Shown here one piece after another: positions 1-12,372 of a stretch of DNA of 64,000 bases (positions are counted from its first letter, which is position 1; each line of letters opens with the position of its first letter). The notes under the pieces are model-generated. The model made no database searches, was not told the origin of the DNA, and was given only the letters and a program-made list of their open reading frames with translations. The translations under genes were made by a program, and so were the position numbers. The DNA comes from Calliopum simillimum (lineage: Eukaryota; Arthropoda; Insecta; Diptera; Lauxaniidae), in assembly GCA_951812925.1 (NCBI GenBank), contig OX638368.1, positions 13,374,287 to 13,438,286 on the forward strand, read 5' to 3'.

Positions 1-2150
1 AAATTAAGTAATACAAATACAGCAAAGTTTCGTAAAGACACTAGAAATAGTTGAAGCATGTTCACAACATGAACAAGGAGAGTTCGGACATAAAGGTTCG
101 GCATATCCCTTATAAGCAAAGTTTTAAGCTGCTACGGTTTGCAGTATCCACTTTTGGTCAGACCAATTAAAACACACTTACTCCTTTTTTTAGAGCTATT
201 TTCTAATTCACTAGAAAATAAATTTCATATATAAAATATTATTCTTCTAGTTGCCCCGAAGTCTTACAGTGCAAAAGTTCTTTCCTGCACGTAATTGATA
301 CATTAATTTTCACCTTTCTATTTTCTAACTTTTAATGTTTAAATTAAGCAAACAAAATTCTTTAATCCCACAAAAAATTTGCAAAACTCACACAAAAATT
401 TGTTAAAACAACTTGTACCTTTAGATCCAACAACATCATCATCATCAGCAACATCATTATCACCAGCAACAACAGTAGTAACAGCATCTCAAAATTCAAG
501 GTTACTCATACGTCTGACTGCACCTTGAAAAGTTCAAGGAGTTTTACTGTTGGATGAGGAACTTTTGCCTTGCTATAAAAAATCCAAAAAGAAAAACTAA
601 AAAGCAGAGGGCGTTGAAAACAAAAGCACAAAAAAAAAATAAACTGCTAAAACAGTTGAAGCAATTAAATTTTTTCAAATTGTTTGACTTTGAAAAACTT
701 TGCGCATTTTTAACGCCAGGCCTACAACGCCCCGCCCACAATAAGTGATGCCACCTTGCTTATGTACGCACACTTAAAAAGTGAAAGTCAATTTTTAAAG
801 CATAATTTGTGGCGTTATGCGCTGTCGACATGCTGTTGTGTTGTAATTAAAAAATAAATAAAAAGTTAACAACAGCAAAAAGTAATGAGCAAAAATATTC
901 AATTTACAAAAGAAAAATTAACATGAAACTTTTATACCGACTTTTACAGTTTTTTATTTGTTTTATTGAAACTTTTGCTTTATTGGGAAAGCAAATGCTG
1001 CAAGTTAAAAGTAAGTAACTGCAAAAGATGCTACGTTATTTGATTGTTTATTATAACACTGCAGCACTTTTGCTGTTATATAACAGGACGCTTTGATTAC
1101 AGAACATATTTGATAGAAGCAACTGTGGGGTAATGCAAATACAAGCAATGATAGATATTAAGAAAATAATATTTTTTAGCGATAATGGTTATGAGAACAG
1201 TGCTCTATAAAACAATTGTATTACCAAATATACTTGATAAATACTACAGTCTGTTTGAACACGTAAAACTAATTTCATTTTATTTAGAATATTCATGAAT
1301 TTCGCAAGACTATGAAATAAATCTGAGAATTAATATTGGATATATACCTAAATTTATGCACTTCAAAATTTTGGAAATTTGAGTAAAATTTTTATGTTTG
1401 GGCTGCTTTTTACACCAAAAATGCGGTTTTTTTGTTGTAAAAGAAAAAAAAATTGGGTGAATAACGATTAGACTCAAGTCATACTTACTCTCCGACGAAA
1501 TAAAATTCCGATTCGAGATTTATCATGTGCCACGAAGCACTGTTGAAAGAACAAAATGCATAAAACTCAATATGATCAAATAACTCCATATGTGAAAGTC
1601 TGAAAGGCAATAAAAATTCATGGGGTTGGAGAGATTCTCCTAATTGAAGTTTATGTCTACAATGACGTTCATATTGATATAACTAAAATTGGCGTGTTTT
1701 ATCACGATTTCACGGTGGATTACAAAGTACCTTTTAATTTCTTTCAATATTATCTTGGTTTAGTTATTAAGAAGACTTTTTAAGCTAGTGCTTATATTGA
1801 ATGAGATAAGGCTATTTCAGTTTTGTAATTCATTATTGTGAAAATCCTCCTGAAGGAAGTTAGTGCAATCGGATTCATAAAATTTTCTTTTTATTTCTCA
1901 GAAAGTTTCTTTCATTTGGGAGTTTTGGGGGTAAACATCTGCTTAAATCACAACTTAAATAGCATCGACCGCTTAGGTATGCGTAAAAATTTTATTCGGC
2001 GGATAATCTTTATCAGCATTTTGAATTAATCATCATTGACCAGATTTTTTTTAGCAACCGAATCACGATATATTTTTTAGCGTAACAAATTGGATACAAA
2101 CTAAGTACTTTCCATGCATAAATTGGATGAGTGCAAATCACTTTTTATAA
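1..2150. other. AT-rich stretch without recognised genes
   Basis: I see no gene here. The open frames are short, and the frame at 1838 starts with GTG rather than ATG. The only notable sequence is a CAT/CAG/CAA triplet tract near 427-485 and a two-mismatch copy of the dispersed 16-bp motif at 502. Long A and T runs are common. Confidence 0.6.
427..485 (+). repeat. CAN triplet tract (CAA/CAT/CAG)
   Basis: This is a run of CAN triplets. Read in one frame it gives Gln/His, in another Ser/Thr/Ala, in the third Asn/Ile/Ser, and all three frames stay open for a while because of the repeat. A CTTTAG that could act as a weak splice acceptor lies just before it. Triplet tracts like this are common both in fly exons and in fly noncoding DNA, so I do not call it coding. 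Confidence 0.5.
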
Positions 2151-3110
2151 GACCTACCGCAAAAATTAAAAATGGTAAAAAATTTGCTTCCAGGGGCCAA
2201 AAGGTTTCCTATTGGATTAAGTTAGTGACAAGCACAAAAATGTTGGTCTTAATCGAAAAATATTTGACCATGCCCCCAGGCCATTGAAGGTCGGAAAAAC
2301 ATTGTTTTATTAAAATATGTGGCTTTAGTCGAAAGAATTATTCCTATCTTTGAAAGAATTGGCCACGCCCCTTCCACTCGAATTTCGTATTATCTCTGGA
2401 AATATTGGAGTCAGGGGAATGAGATTCGGTACATATGTAATTTCAATAAAAATTTCAAGTAATGTGAAGCGAACTATTGTAATAATGTTAAACCAATTCA
2501 AGGTACTTAGACACAAATCAAAAAAAATTATATCAAATTTTCACTGGAGAAAAAATTATCAATAAAAATGAGCGGGGCCACACCCCCTCATTCTAAAAAA
2601 ACCAAATCTTTCATATCTCTGAAACTATTTGACACAGGTGTTCGCACCACTTTATCTGACATCAAATATTATACACATGTGTAAAATAGTTTCAGAGATA
2701 TGCCCCCTGGCCCTAACAATTTTTTGTTGATAATTTTTTTCCCAGTGCCAATTAGATAAACATCGAATTTCATTCCCCTGAGTACATTGTTTCCAGCGAT
2801 ATGACAAATTTCGGGTAAAAAGAGCGTGGCAATGCTCATTTTTAATTGGATGCAATTGACTCAAATATTTTTCATATAAGTACATGTCAAATCTTATTCA
2901 CTTATGGCGAAAAGTTTCAAAGGTAGGATTAATACCTTCAAATGAAGACAGATATTTTCATATAAATAGCGTTTCTATGAAGTTTAACGGCCTGGGGGCA
3001 CGGTCAAATATTTTCCGATCGGGACCAAAATTTGTATGCTTGCACCAATAAGAATTTTTTGGCACCTTGGAGCAAGGTTTTTTGCATTTTTAATTTTTGC
3101 TATATAACAT
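2150..3110. repeat. Degenerate foldback (long inverted repeat) element
   Basis: The outer left part (about 2157-2300, with the phrase CCCCCAGGCC) is the reverse complement of the outer right part (about 2985-3110, GGCCTGGGGGCA), at visibly reduced identity. Inner segments also pair: TCAGGGGAATGAGATTCG near 2410 with its inverse near 2770, and CATATCTCTGAAACTAT near 2610 with its inverse near 2690. The symmetry centre is near 2650. Left and right arms differ by many substitutions, so this is an old non-autonomous element. It abuts the TIR element that starts at 3113. Confidence 0.55.
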
Positions 3111-3112
3111 AT

Positions 3113-4239
3113 CGCGACCTTAGAACAACAGGGTTCTACCTGACATGTTTCGTGAAATTGAATTATATAATGCTTTGTACTAAATAGACCACGCTCTTTC
3201 GATTACCGCTACTCAAATTTTTCTATCTCGTATGGTTTCTGAGATAATTAATGAAATTGGGATGCACAAGGTTCCATCTACACATATTCAAATTAAAATT
3301 AATTTCACAAAGTTCTAACTGCCACAAAGAACTTTGTGTTTCTGTAAGAGAGCAGGGAAATTAGAAAAAATCATGTAATTTTGTTAAACAACCCCCGATT
3401 TCGAGCCGACATGGCTTATTTTGTTAGTAATTGAACTCAAAAAAAACCAGCACTTAAGATTTATGCAGTTTTTGAAAAAAGGTCGAAAAACAGTTTTGGA
3501 AAATTGAAGAATTCAAATCAAAAATAGTCATTTTTAATAAACTTGCCAGCGCTGAATCCGAATCTGGCATCTTATATGGTTTCCGAGATATCTTACCCCA
3601 AATGTTCAAAAATGATCAAAAACACGATTTTGAGGTTGTGTAGAAGATGTCCAAAATTGATTTACTCTTTTCTATTGAATGCAACATTTTAGTACTACTC
3701 TTTGTCTTCAAAATGAGGCATAAACTGGGCTTGTGTAATTTTTCTTTAAAAAGTTATACTAGCTTTAAATGATACATAAAGGTATGACAATTTTTCAAAA
3801 ACCCTTTTTCAACCTTTTCCAAAAACTGCATAAATCTTAAGTGTTAGTTTTTTGTAAGTCCATTTACTAACCAAATAAGCCATGGCGGCTCAAAATCAGG
3901 GCTTGTTTAACAAAATTACATGATTTTTTCTAATTTGCCTGCTCTCTTACAGAAACACAAAGTTCTATCTGGAAGTTAGAACCTTGTTTCTCAATTTCAA
4001 GTACCTTATCGTTTAGCAACAAAGTTCTATTGATTTTTTTAAACTTAAATTCCTTATTAATTAGACAACGTAATTTAATTATTTTAGTATCAATGAAATC
4101 CTCGCGACAATCAAATGCTTGTAATATAAATAACATTGTGATTAAAATCAATTCATAAAAGTTATACGACACGAAATATTCAAACATAGATTTCTCGAAA
4201 GTGATGTGAGTGTAAATAGAACCCTGTTGTTCTAAGGTC
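3113..4239. mobile_element. Non-autonomous TIR element, copy A
   Basis: The left end reads CGCGACCTTAGAACAACA and 22 bp of it (3116-3137) are repeated perfectly in inverted orientation at 4218-4239. Inside is a second inverted repeat of roughly 190 bp, about 3306-3500 against 3785-3985, around a spacer of about 285 bp. A short motif ACAARGTTCTA recurs about eight times in both orientations, near 3122, 3265, 3304, 3325, 3955, 3979, 4017 and 4217. Copy B at 52974-54160 is about 95% identical over the right 270 bp. The right terminal CGCG present in copy B is missing here. No transposase is visible. The superfamily is not assigned. Confidence 0.75.
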
Positions 4240-5513
4240 TGCTTATTCGGATCTTAGACTAAAAATGTAATTCAAGTTTTGCAATATTTTTAGCTTTTTT
4301 TCATTATATCGTCATACATTAAGAATTATCTACTTTTATCAAGATTATCTGATAACTTTTTCATTATTTTTTTAGTTCGACGAGATTTTTTGACTTCTTC
4401 CGAAAATATTTGATATATAAATTTTATATTTTTTTTTGCCTAATTTTTATACACGTTATCACTTTAATTTTATTTTTTTCCTGCTTGACCTTGTATGATA
4501 GTAAAATCCAAGAAAATGCAATTTCCAAGAAATACTTGAAATTCGAGTAGTTTATGACAAGCTGCCAACATTCACATGGGATCTGTAACAAGCAGGAAAC
4601 AAGCACTTCGAAAGTAGTCTATGGACATTTGTTCAAAGAAAAAGAAATGAAAAGAATACAAAGATAAAAATAAACATCGCGATTAAATGACAAGATCGAC
4701 AGGAAGTAACACAAAACAAATGATGGACAAACACTGCGAATACGCAGTTTTCACCTACATAGTTGATTGGGTTGAATGGTCTTCTCCCACAGGGGAATTG
4801 TCATGAGTGGAAAACAAATATTTCTTTAGAAATATTTCTCGTAATGATGTTTTTGTTTTTACTTTTCGTTGTTAGCTTAACAGAGTAATACAATAATGCA
4901 CTCAGTTGTCTTTACAAATATTGAAAAAATCGAAAAATGTATGAGAAAATCAAAAATTTCTTGAAATGGTTAAAATATGAAGAGAAAGCCAATAAATGTT
5001 GAAAAGTCAAAATATATTAAAAAAGTCGAAAAATGTTTAACTAAAGATTAACCGTAAAAATAATTATGACCACTGAGCTCAACTTACTTTAATTATGTTT
5101 TCTCTTCAAGCAGACTATTGGAAATATTGAAAAGCTAGCACAGTGTTATTTTATATTCTTACAAATCTGCTGTTTTATTTTTTCATTTTTCTATGCTATT
5201 TTTATTATTAACGTTATTTGTTACATAGGTACTCCTTTTGTGATTTTTTTGTAATTGATGCTTCATGAAACTTTCTATAAGTAATTGTGCAAAATGCCCT
5301 TTCTTTTCTTCTACTTATTATGTAGTTCTATTTTTGTTCAAATGGCGCTATTGCTGGTCTTGTGCTATCAATTTCTTGAAAACTAATTAATTTACTTCAA
5401 AACAAAATGACAAAGATGAAGATGATGATAATCATTTTTGTGGAAATTATTAATGGAATGGAAAAATACGAAATGGGTAAAAATTCTAAGAATATTTACA
5501 ATCATATCTAATA
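4240..5513. other. AT-rich stretch without recognised genes
   Basis: Nothing gene-like is visible. A loose run of GAAAAAT/TTGAAAA phrases near 4920-5040 is low-complexity sequence. No splice-bounded open frame was found. Confidence 0.55.
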
Positions 5514-6190
5514 ACTATACAGTGTAGCTTCTATAGTAAACTTATTGCGCAAATGTTCCATGGTTAATGAAAGATGGATAAAAAAATGGCATTACCGTAA
5601 CCCTAATTGACAGTTTTCTTAAAATTACATTTTTCAAAAGAAATCATTATATTCAGTATTTTTAATACCAACTTTTGTTATTAACTGCATACCTTCCCTT
5701 GCATAAATTTGTAAAATTTTCAGAAATTGTCAAAGGTTTTGTAAAATATCTCACTTTTTCAGGTATTTACTGAAACTTTTAAACGCTTTCAAGAACTGGC
5801 CTCTTTTAAAAATTTGTATGAGAATTGTGCTACCGAAGTAAAAGAAATTTAACAAAAACCTAAAAAAATTTGTAAAATTGTATATTAATTGAAGGTTTTT
5901 GGTATACATGTGGCCGCCAAAGTCAACAAAAGGGAAAAAACATTCATATATTCACTTTTAAGGTGCAAAACTTTGCAAATCCGTCTAAACCAAATGTACT
6001 CTTAGAAATTTTATACAATTAACTAAAAGTTTCTCTATAAAAAAACTTTCTCTGAGACGCTGGTGAGACACAATAACTCCTCAGCGGAACATTTTAGAGC
6101 CTCGTTAGCAGCAACTTTTCATTAGTATAAACCTTATGTAGCACTTCTCCGAAGCTTCATAACCTTATGCAATACACCCTATATATGTAG
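5514..6190. repeat. Foldback family member (copy 1 of 3)
   Basis: The right arm (about 5870-6190) shares with the copies at 34.4 and 55.8 kb the ordered phrases CTTTAAGGT...AAAACTTTGCAAA, then ACTCCTCAGYGG and ACATTTTAGA, then a terminal segment ending in TACACCCT. The left arm is weakly recognisable as its inverse from about 5514 (ACAGTGTAGCTTC). Substitutions and indels are frequent, so ends are approximate. Confidence 0.45.
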
Positions 6191-9100
6191 ATAACACACT
6201 CATATCTACATGAAGTAAGACAATTCAGAACATTTAGCTGCCAGAAACTGAAATACATAAATATATACATACATGATGTGGTCAAAATATGTAAGATTAA
6301 ATTGAAATAGAACTCTGTCTCTACAAAGAAATAAAGTGATAAATGTCAGCATCAGTATAAAATGTCACAGCAAAAGTTCATTAAAATGTTGTGAACTTGT
6401 TAAATTGTGGTGCAGCTGTTGTGTGCTTGCAATGGTCAGTGTCATTGTCATTGTGGTTGAGTTTTTTTTTTGTAAAATATCACTCTTAGGTTGTCATTTT
6501 CTAAATGGTTCTGTTTTTGTATTTCGGTTGAAATATATCAAAGAATTTAGAAAATCAAAACCACTAACAAAATTAATTTTTTATAGTTCCAAAGACTTAA
6601 AAATATTGAAAAATTCTTAAAAATGATTATTTCCTGTCAGCGCGCAACATATTACTGTCTATTTCGTCACAAATCCTTGTAGAACGATACGTGCGCACTA
6701 CAATTTTTAAGCATATTGGGCTCACAAATTAACTTAGTATATAGCCCTCGAGTCAGAAATTCAAAAAATTGTGATCCGTCGGGGACGCTGGCCACTCTTG
6801 GACATGGATGAAATCAAGATCACATTTTCTCGTCATCAGTTTTGAGTGCAATTTGCTTTATGAGAAGATGTTGAGTTTTGTTGAAAACTAAAATTAACGT
6901 CTTTGAATAATATACTGACGTGGAGAAAGATATGGTTTGTATAATTTTTTCATCAAGATTGATGAAAAGCAACGACAATTTCTTTTTATGTGATGTCATT
7001 TGTTTGTATAGTTCCACTTCATGTAATTTTTTTGTAAGCCTTTAAAAAAAAATGGTTAGCTTTTTAAAAATGTATTTGGTTTAAAAAATTTAAAAGGATT
7101 TGGAAAAGTTCTGAGCCTTATTCCGGTCTTTTAACTTAAGGTCAGATAAAAATACTATTCATGAAAAATCCGTTTGAAAGCTCCGCTACAACAAGAAAAA
7201 TTTACGTAGTTCTGTAGTGCAATCATCACTTGAGATAATGCAACCAAATATCGTGCAGATACTTCAAATAGTAAGTGCAAGATCTGAGTAAAATCCAAGT
7301 GAATTTGGTAAGGCGAAGTGACACCTGTCGTACAAGGAGTGCAAGGTTGTTCCTAGTTTTTGTTCTAGCTGTGTATTTTTTTCTTATAGTCGCTATCATT
7401 TCCTCGCATAGTATGGCTGTCTAAGAAATTATACTATCAATCTATTTTATACCATTAAGTGCACGTAATCGATTCGTTTTGAATTAAATTGTCACTCGTA
7501 AAAGAAAAAAAAAAACAAATGTGTTTTATCTTTAAGCATTTAGTGTTCAAAAGAGCCCAACTGCGTACACAAAAAATTATAATAAATAAGTCCATTATTC
7601 TGCAATCTTCATACAAGAAACTTGGTGAAATATTAACCTCAAACAGTCTCACATTCCAAACGGCTACAATATAACAACTGCGCTTGTATTAATAACACAG
7701 TAACTACTCATTGAATGAAGATAAATGTTTAAATGATATAAATAAGATACGCATCGGCAAAAGCTGCAGTCAATAGGAGTCAATTGGTAGTCAGTGATGT
7801 CAATGTTTTAGCAATTTGCGGTTGAAGTGGAATTTTTATTTTAATTAATATCAAAATGGAATATTGAAAGTTAAAGCTGAAAAATAATATTTTCACATTC
7901 TTGCACTCAACCTCATAAACGTTCATTAAGCTTTTCTGATGAAAAAAATCCTTTATGTTAGCTCTATGGTATATATTCATATAAATTTCAGCACATACAT
8001 ACCAAATTACTGTGAGGAAACGAAATATTTAGTATGTGGTTAGCTATGTTCTAAGTACATAAAATATATTCATGGCATATTGTTGTTTTTCCGCATTTTA
8101 GCGGCAGCAAATGTGTTTCAAAAAAATTCAAAAAATTTCAGCACGTGCAGGAAAGAATTTACGTAATTTCTAGGCAGCATTTAACACTTTTTCAGCTATT
8201 TTACTGCATATTTGCTGCCACACATAGCTATTCAATGTAACAGCCACTATTTAGCCATAAATGCTACACATTTCTCATCTAAGTGGAATGTGTATGAATG
8301 AATGAATTTTACACTCTTGCCGAAATTTTGGCAGCTTACGAATATAATTGAAAAAATTGTAACAAAACAATTAAAGCTATATTTTACGAATTTTGGAGGA
8401 CCGCATAAAAAATACAGAAATTAAAGTTCACAAATTGGCAAACGGATCATAAACTCCCGCAAAAGACGCTTCGGTATATAGGGCAAATTAAACACTCAAA
8501 TAAGAAGAAAGTGCTGGTCGAAAAAACACGAACTACCAAACGGAAGTTGATCAAGCATCAATAACAGCTGTTCCGCATTGCGAGTAAGTTATAAAATTTT
8601 CCCGCGATCCAAAAAAAAAAAAAAAATGGAGCAGCAATTTTCAAAAACAAAATCATCATTGTGTTGGAACAATTGCAAGAACTAGGCTAAGCCTTCTATT
8701 TCGCATGCAGCATCCGTTTCCGGTGGTGCATGCAGTAGGTACAATCGACGTTGGCCTTGTTGACATTGTTCTGAATTATAAGTTATTGTCATGCAAATAG
8801 TGATGTGCATAATATTTTTTCAGAATAATTTTATATTTTGTTATAACTTCAAAACTTTATTTAAACTTTTAGAAGACGAAGAAAAACTTGATGCGGTTTC
8901 TTATCATATTAGAAATGCTTGACTGAAAAAATTTATTTTTTTTTTTTGCAAGTTTTAGATAAAGTCTTCTATTTGCCAAAATTTTGGTTTTATGAGATTA
9001 AACTTTAAATTTAATTTTAAAAATTCTGTAGAATCTATCATTAAAATTGGAAATCTCAGTTCCGATGTAAAAGAAGTGGTTAAAAACTACAGATAAATTT

Positions 9101-9343
9101 TTAAATAACTTTGGCTCCACACAAAATTTTTCTTTCAACAGTGGCCGAGGAAAACAATGTATGATGACTATAAAAGATATCGATATGACATGTCGTATGA
9201 GTACTTAACCATAACAAATTCCGTTGATCTCAGCTTTGTTTTCAAAATTCAAGGCTCTTTTAATGACAGAAGAGAGCAATCTATTAGAGTGGCATAAAAA
9301 GTTTGGGAAATTGGAAAAAATTACATTGATGGCACACATCATC
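6191..9343. other. AT-rich stretch without recognised genes
   Basis: No supported gene. The longest frame (6336-6620) begins with GTG and encodes a Cys/Ser-rich, low-complexity product. A GAGTAAGT splice-donor-like site occurs at about 8582-8589 but no open exon leads into it. A strong copy of the dispersed 16-bp motif is at 9189. Confidence 0.5.
9189..9204 (-). promoter_or_regulatory. Dispersed 16-bp motif (15/16)
   Basis: On the minus strand this reads GTACTCATACGACATG, one mismatch from the consensus. The partner box (minus TCGGCCA) is at 9142-9148, about 57 bp downstream on the same strand. The function is unknown. Confidence 0.6.
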
Positions 9344-10239
9344 GTACTATTTTCATTTCGATTTTTGGATTTCGTACATGGGCCATTGACCAAAAACTAA
9401 GCAAAAAATTTTTTTCCGTGGCCGCAAACAATAAGCATAATCAAAATGATAAATCGTCAGAAAACTATATTTTCATTTTCCATGTGAGTTTATAAGCTAA
9501 ATTGTAAAATATCTAAAAAAACCCACGGTAAAGTCATAATACGGTAAAGCATTTTTTAAGTTTTTTATGTTTACGGTAATGTCTGTATGTGTTAAGGACA
9601 CCTTTTTGAAAAAAAAAAAATAACAATTTGATTCGATCATAACTGAAGAGGGTTTTTAAACCATGGTAAAGCCATACTTGTTTGTATAATTAAAATTTAT
9701 GAAATGTTTTGCGTTGAAGACTATCATAAAATTTAATACAAATATTAAAGGCAACGAGTCAGTGGATCATTTCGTTGTTTAGTTTAGTTTAGTACTATTT
9801 TCATTTCGATTTTTGGATTTCGTACATGGGCCATTGACCAAAAACTAAGCAAAAAATTTTTTTCCGTGGCCGCAAACAATAAGCATAATCAAAATGATAA
9901 ATCGTCAGAAAACTATATTTTCATTTTCCATGTGAGTTTATAAGCTAAATTGTAAAATATCTAAAAAAACCCACGGTAAAGTCATAATACGGTAAAGCAT
10001 TTTTTAAGTTTTTTATGTTTACGGTAATGTCTGTATGTGTTAAGGACACCTTTTTGAAAAAAAAAAAATAACAATTTGATTCGATCATAACTGAAGAGGG
10101 TTTTTAAACCATGGTAAAGCCATACTTGTTTGTATAATTAAAATTTATGAAATGTTTTGCGTTGAAGACTATCATAAAATTTAATACAAATATTAAAGGC
10201 AACGAGTCAGTGGATCATTTCGTTGTTTAGTTTAGTTTA
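9344..10239. repeat. Perfect tandem duplication, two 448-bp units
   Basis: Unit 1 is 9344-9791 and unit 2 is 9792-10239. I found no difference on reading both through, including a 12-base A run. The unit contains several ACGGTAAAG phrases and ends in a TTTAG triplication at the junction. Perfect identity means either a very recent duplication or an assembly artefact. No coding potential is evident. Confidence 0.9.
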
Positions 10240-10419
10240 GTATAGTTGTTTAGGGTATTTTTTCAATCAACCATACGATGGGCAATAGGGGATAGTCGTT
10301 TTGTACACAACTGAGAGGCGCGGTGCCCATATGAAATTATTCAGATTTTTTTCAAGTCAGACGTGCCGCTGGTGGTTCAAATTGATGATATGTATTGTGT
10401 ATAGCTGCAATTATGTTTT

Positions 10420-10465
10420 TGTATATGTACGAGTGTATGTGTGTATATTTATGTGTGTGTGATAT
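10420..10465 (+). repeat. Impure TG/TATG microsatellite
   Basis: A short run of GTATGTGTGTATATTTATG-type sequence. Ordinary simple sequence. Confidence 0.6.
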
Positions 10466-10541
10466 GGGAAATGGTTATTGGGAAGAAAGAAATGATATTT
10501 TTATGATACAGAAAAATGTTTAACTCTCTTATCTAAGATTA

Positions 10542-11550
10542 CACTGTTCAACGAATTTCAGGTTTTTGTTTTTATCTCAGTTCAGACCATAAAATTATTA
10601 TTCCTTGCTATTGACATAATAGAACTGCATTTACAAAATTTTTCCATCACGTCTCAATTTTCAGAAAAATTGACAAATCCAAAATCACGACTTACATCCG
10701 CGCGAAAATAAATTAAAAACTTTTTATCCGTCAGAATTTTAAAATAAAAATGTCAAACGATTTAGAAAATAGCAATACTTTCAAATCTGAAAAAAATGTT
10801 TAAATCGGTCTGGCAGATTTTTTTGTATGCCCGTTTAATTGAGAAAATGTACTGAAAAAACCGAACACCAACCATCTTTTATTACATAAATCTTGCCTAA
10901 ATCAATACAAAATTAAAAAAAGCTCTTCACGAGCTTGTGCCTCATTATTTTAACTTAATTTTGATATCACAAACTTATGAATTAGACCATGAATAACCAA
11001 CTTATTTCCTTTTGAACAAAAAATAAGCATATAGAAATTCATAAAAAAGCTATTGAATTTTGTATCATTCTACTTGGAAATAAAAGTACTTGTATGACTT
11101 CCTGGTTATTCATGGTCCAATCCTTTAGTTTTTGGTATAAAAATAAAGTTAAAATAATGACGCACAAGCTCGTGAAGAGCTTTTTTTAATTTTGTATTGA
11201 TTTAGGTAAGATTTATGTAATAAAAGATGGTTGGAGTTCGGTTTTTTCAGTACATTTTCTCAATTAAACGGGCATACAAAAAAATCTGCCAGACCGATTT
11301 AAAAATTTTTTTCAGATTTGAAAGTATTGCTATTTTCTAAATCGTTTGACATTTTTATTTTAAAATTCTGACGGATAAAAAGTTTTTAATTTATTTTCGC
11401 GCGGATGTAAGTCGTGATTTTGGATTTGTCAATTTTTCTGAAAATTGAACCGTGATGGAAAAATTTTGTAAATGCAGTTCTATTATGTCAATAGCAAGGA
11501 ATAATAATTTTATGGTCTGAACTCAGATAATTTTTTGCCGTTGAACAGTG
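10542..11550. mobile_element. Long-hairpin transposon with TTA target duplication
   Basis: The arms are about 455 bp each (10542 to about 10999, and about 11103-11550) around a spacer of about 100 bp, and are highly similar. The termini are CACTGTTCAACG and its inverse. TTA precedes the left end (10539-10541) and follows the right end (11551-11553), as expected for a 3-bp target duplication. No transposase frame exists, so the element is non-autonomous. The element at 17018-18289 has similar ends and the same TTA. A 3-bp TTA would fit PIF/Harbinger or a CACTA-like group; I do not assign it. Confidence 0.85.
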
Positions 11551-11553
11551 TTA

Positions 11554-11835
11554 TTAGTGTTCGACTATATCACTTTATTAGCTTTTGGCTTTACCAAAAA
11601 CGCACATTTGGCCCACTTTCAACTTTAGACCAAAATAAGTCGAAGGCTTGGCTAAATACACTCAATTGGTTGTATTTAATTTTGCCCATCTTAGGCTTAA
11701 ATCGTATATTGTGCAATGTTAACGCAGACTTAAAAGTAGAGTCTTTGAAGTCAAACAGAAGAAGAATGACCAAATTGTGATCGAAGATAATGTCTAAAAG
11801 AAGAGTGAATAGAGAAAATAATAAGTAATCGATTA
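11554..11835. other. Spacer between hairpin element and LTR
   Basis: Short unassigned sequence. Open frames here start with TTG and run into the flanking elements, so none is supported. Confidence 0.4.
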
Positions 11836-12276
11836 CAGTTGTGAAGGCCCAAAATTTCCCCTCTAAGGAATTTTTGGGTCCCAAGACCACGGCCCAGCCA
11901 AACCATCCAGCAATAACATAGCATCACCAACATTCCATAGCCACATCCATCACATACAAGATAATTTCACCAACAATAGTACACACATTCAACACACTAA
12001 CAACAACAACTCTCAACACACCAAAGTCACCAACAGTAGAATCCACACCACACACTAACAACAACACTCAAACATACAGCATCCACCAACAATAAAATGC
12101 ACGTAACCCACATTCAACTCAACACAGTCACACAACAGACACATGACGGTTTTCCCTATGGAAAAAGTGCGCATAGCAACAGCGTACAAACACGTGGTTG
12201 GCAACAACATGGCCAGAGCACGTGGTCAAACCGGTTCTCAGCGGCAGCGCAGCAGCAGAGAGTACCGTTACATTAG

Positions 12277-12313
12277 TATAAAAGCAAGTGCAACCGGTCA
12301 TTCGGGATCAGTC
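12277..12313 (+). promoter_or_regulatory. LTR core promoter: TATA box and initiator
   Basis: TATAAAAG lies at 12277-12284 and TCAGTC at 12308-12313. If transcription starts at the A of TCAGT (12310), the TATA box begins 33 bp upstream, which is the standard spacing. TCAGT is the arthropod initiator. The local sequence is less AT-rich than its surroundings. Confidence 0.6.
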
Positions 12314-12372
12314 TTTGACAAGCCGCCAACGATCAGTGAAAGTGAAATTAGTGAGTGGAGGAAAATATATTC

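Noticed and set aside
554..748. Lysine-rich 64-codon ATG frame, with an overlapping frame on the other strand
   Set aside because: Product of A-rich DNA; no domain and no conserved context.
6336..6620. 94-codon frame with a hydrophobic stretch
   Set aside because: Starts at GTG; low-complexity, no splice or start context.
8560..8590. GAGTAAGT splice donor after a GC-richer patch
   Set aside because: No frame longer than about 25 codons leads into it and no acceptor was found.
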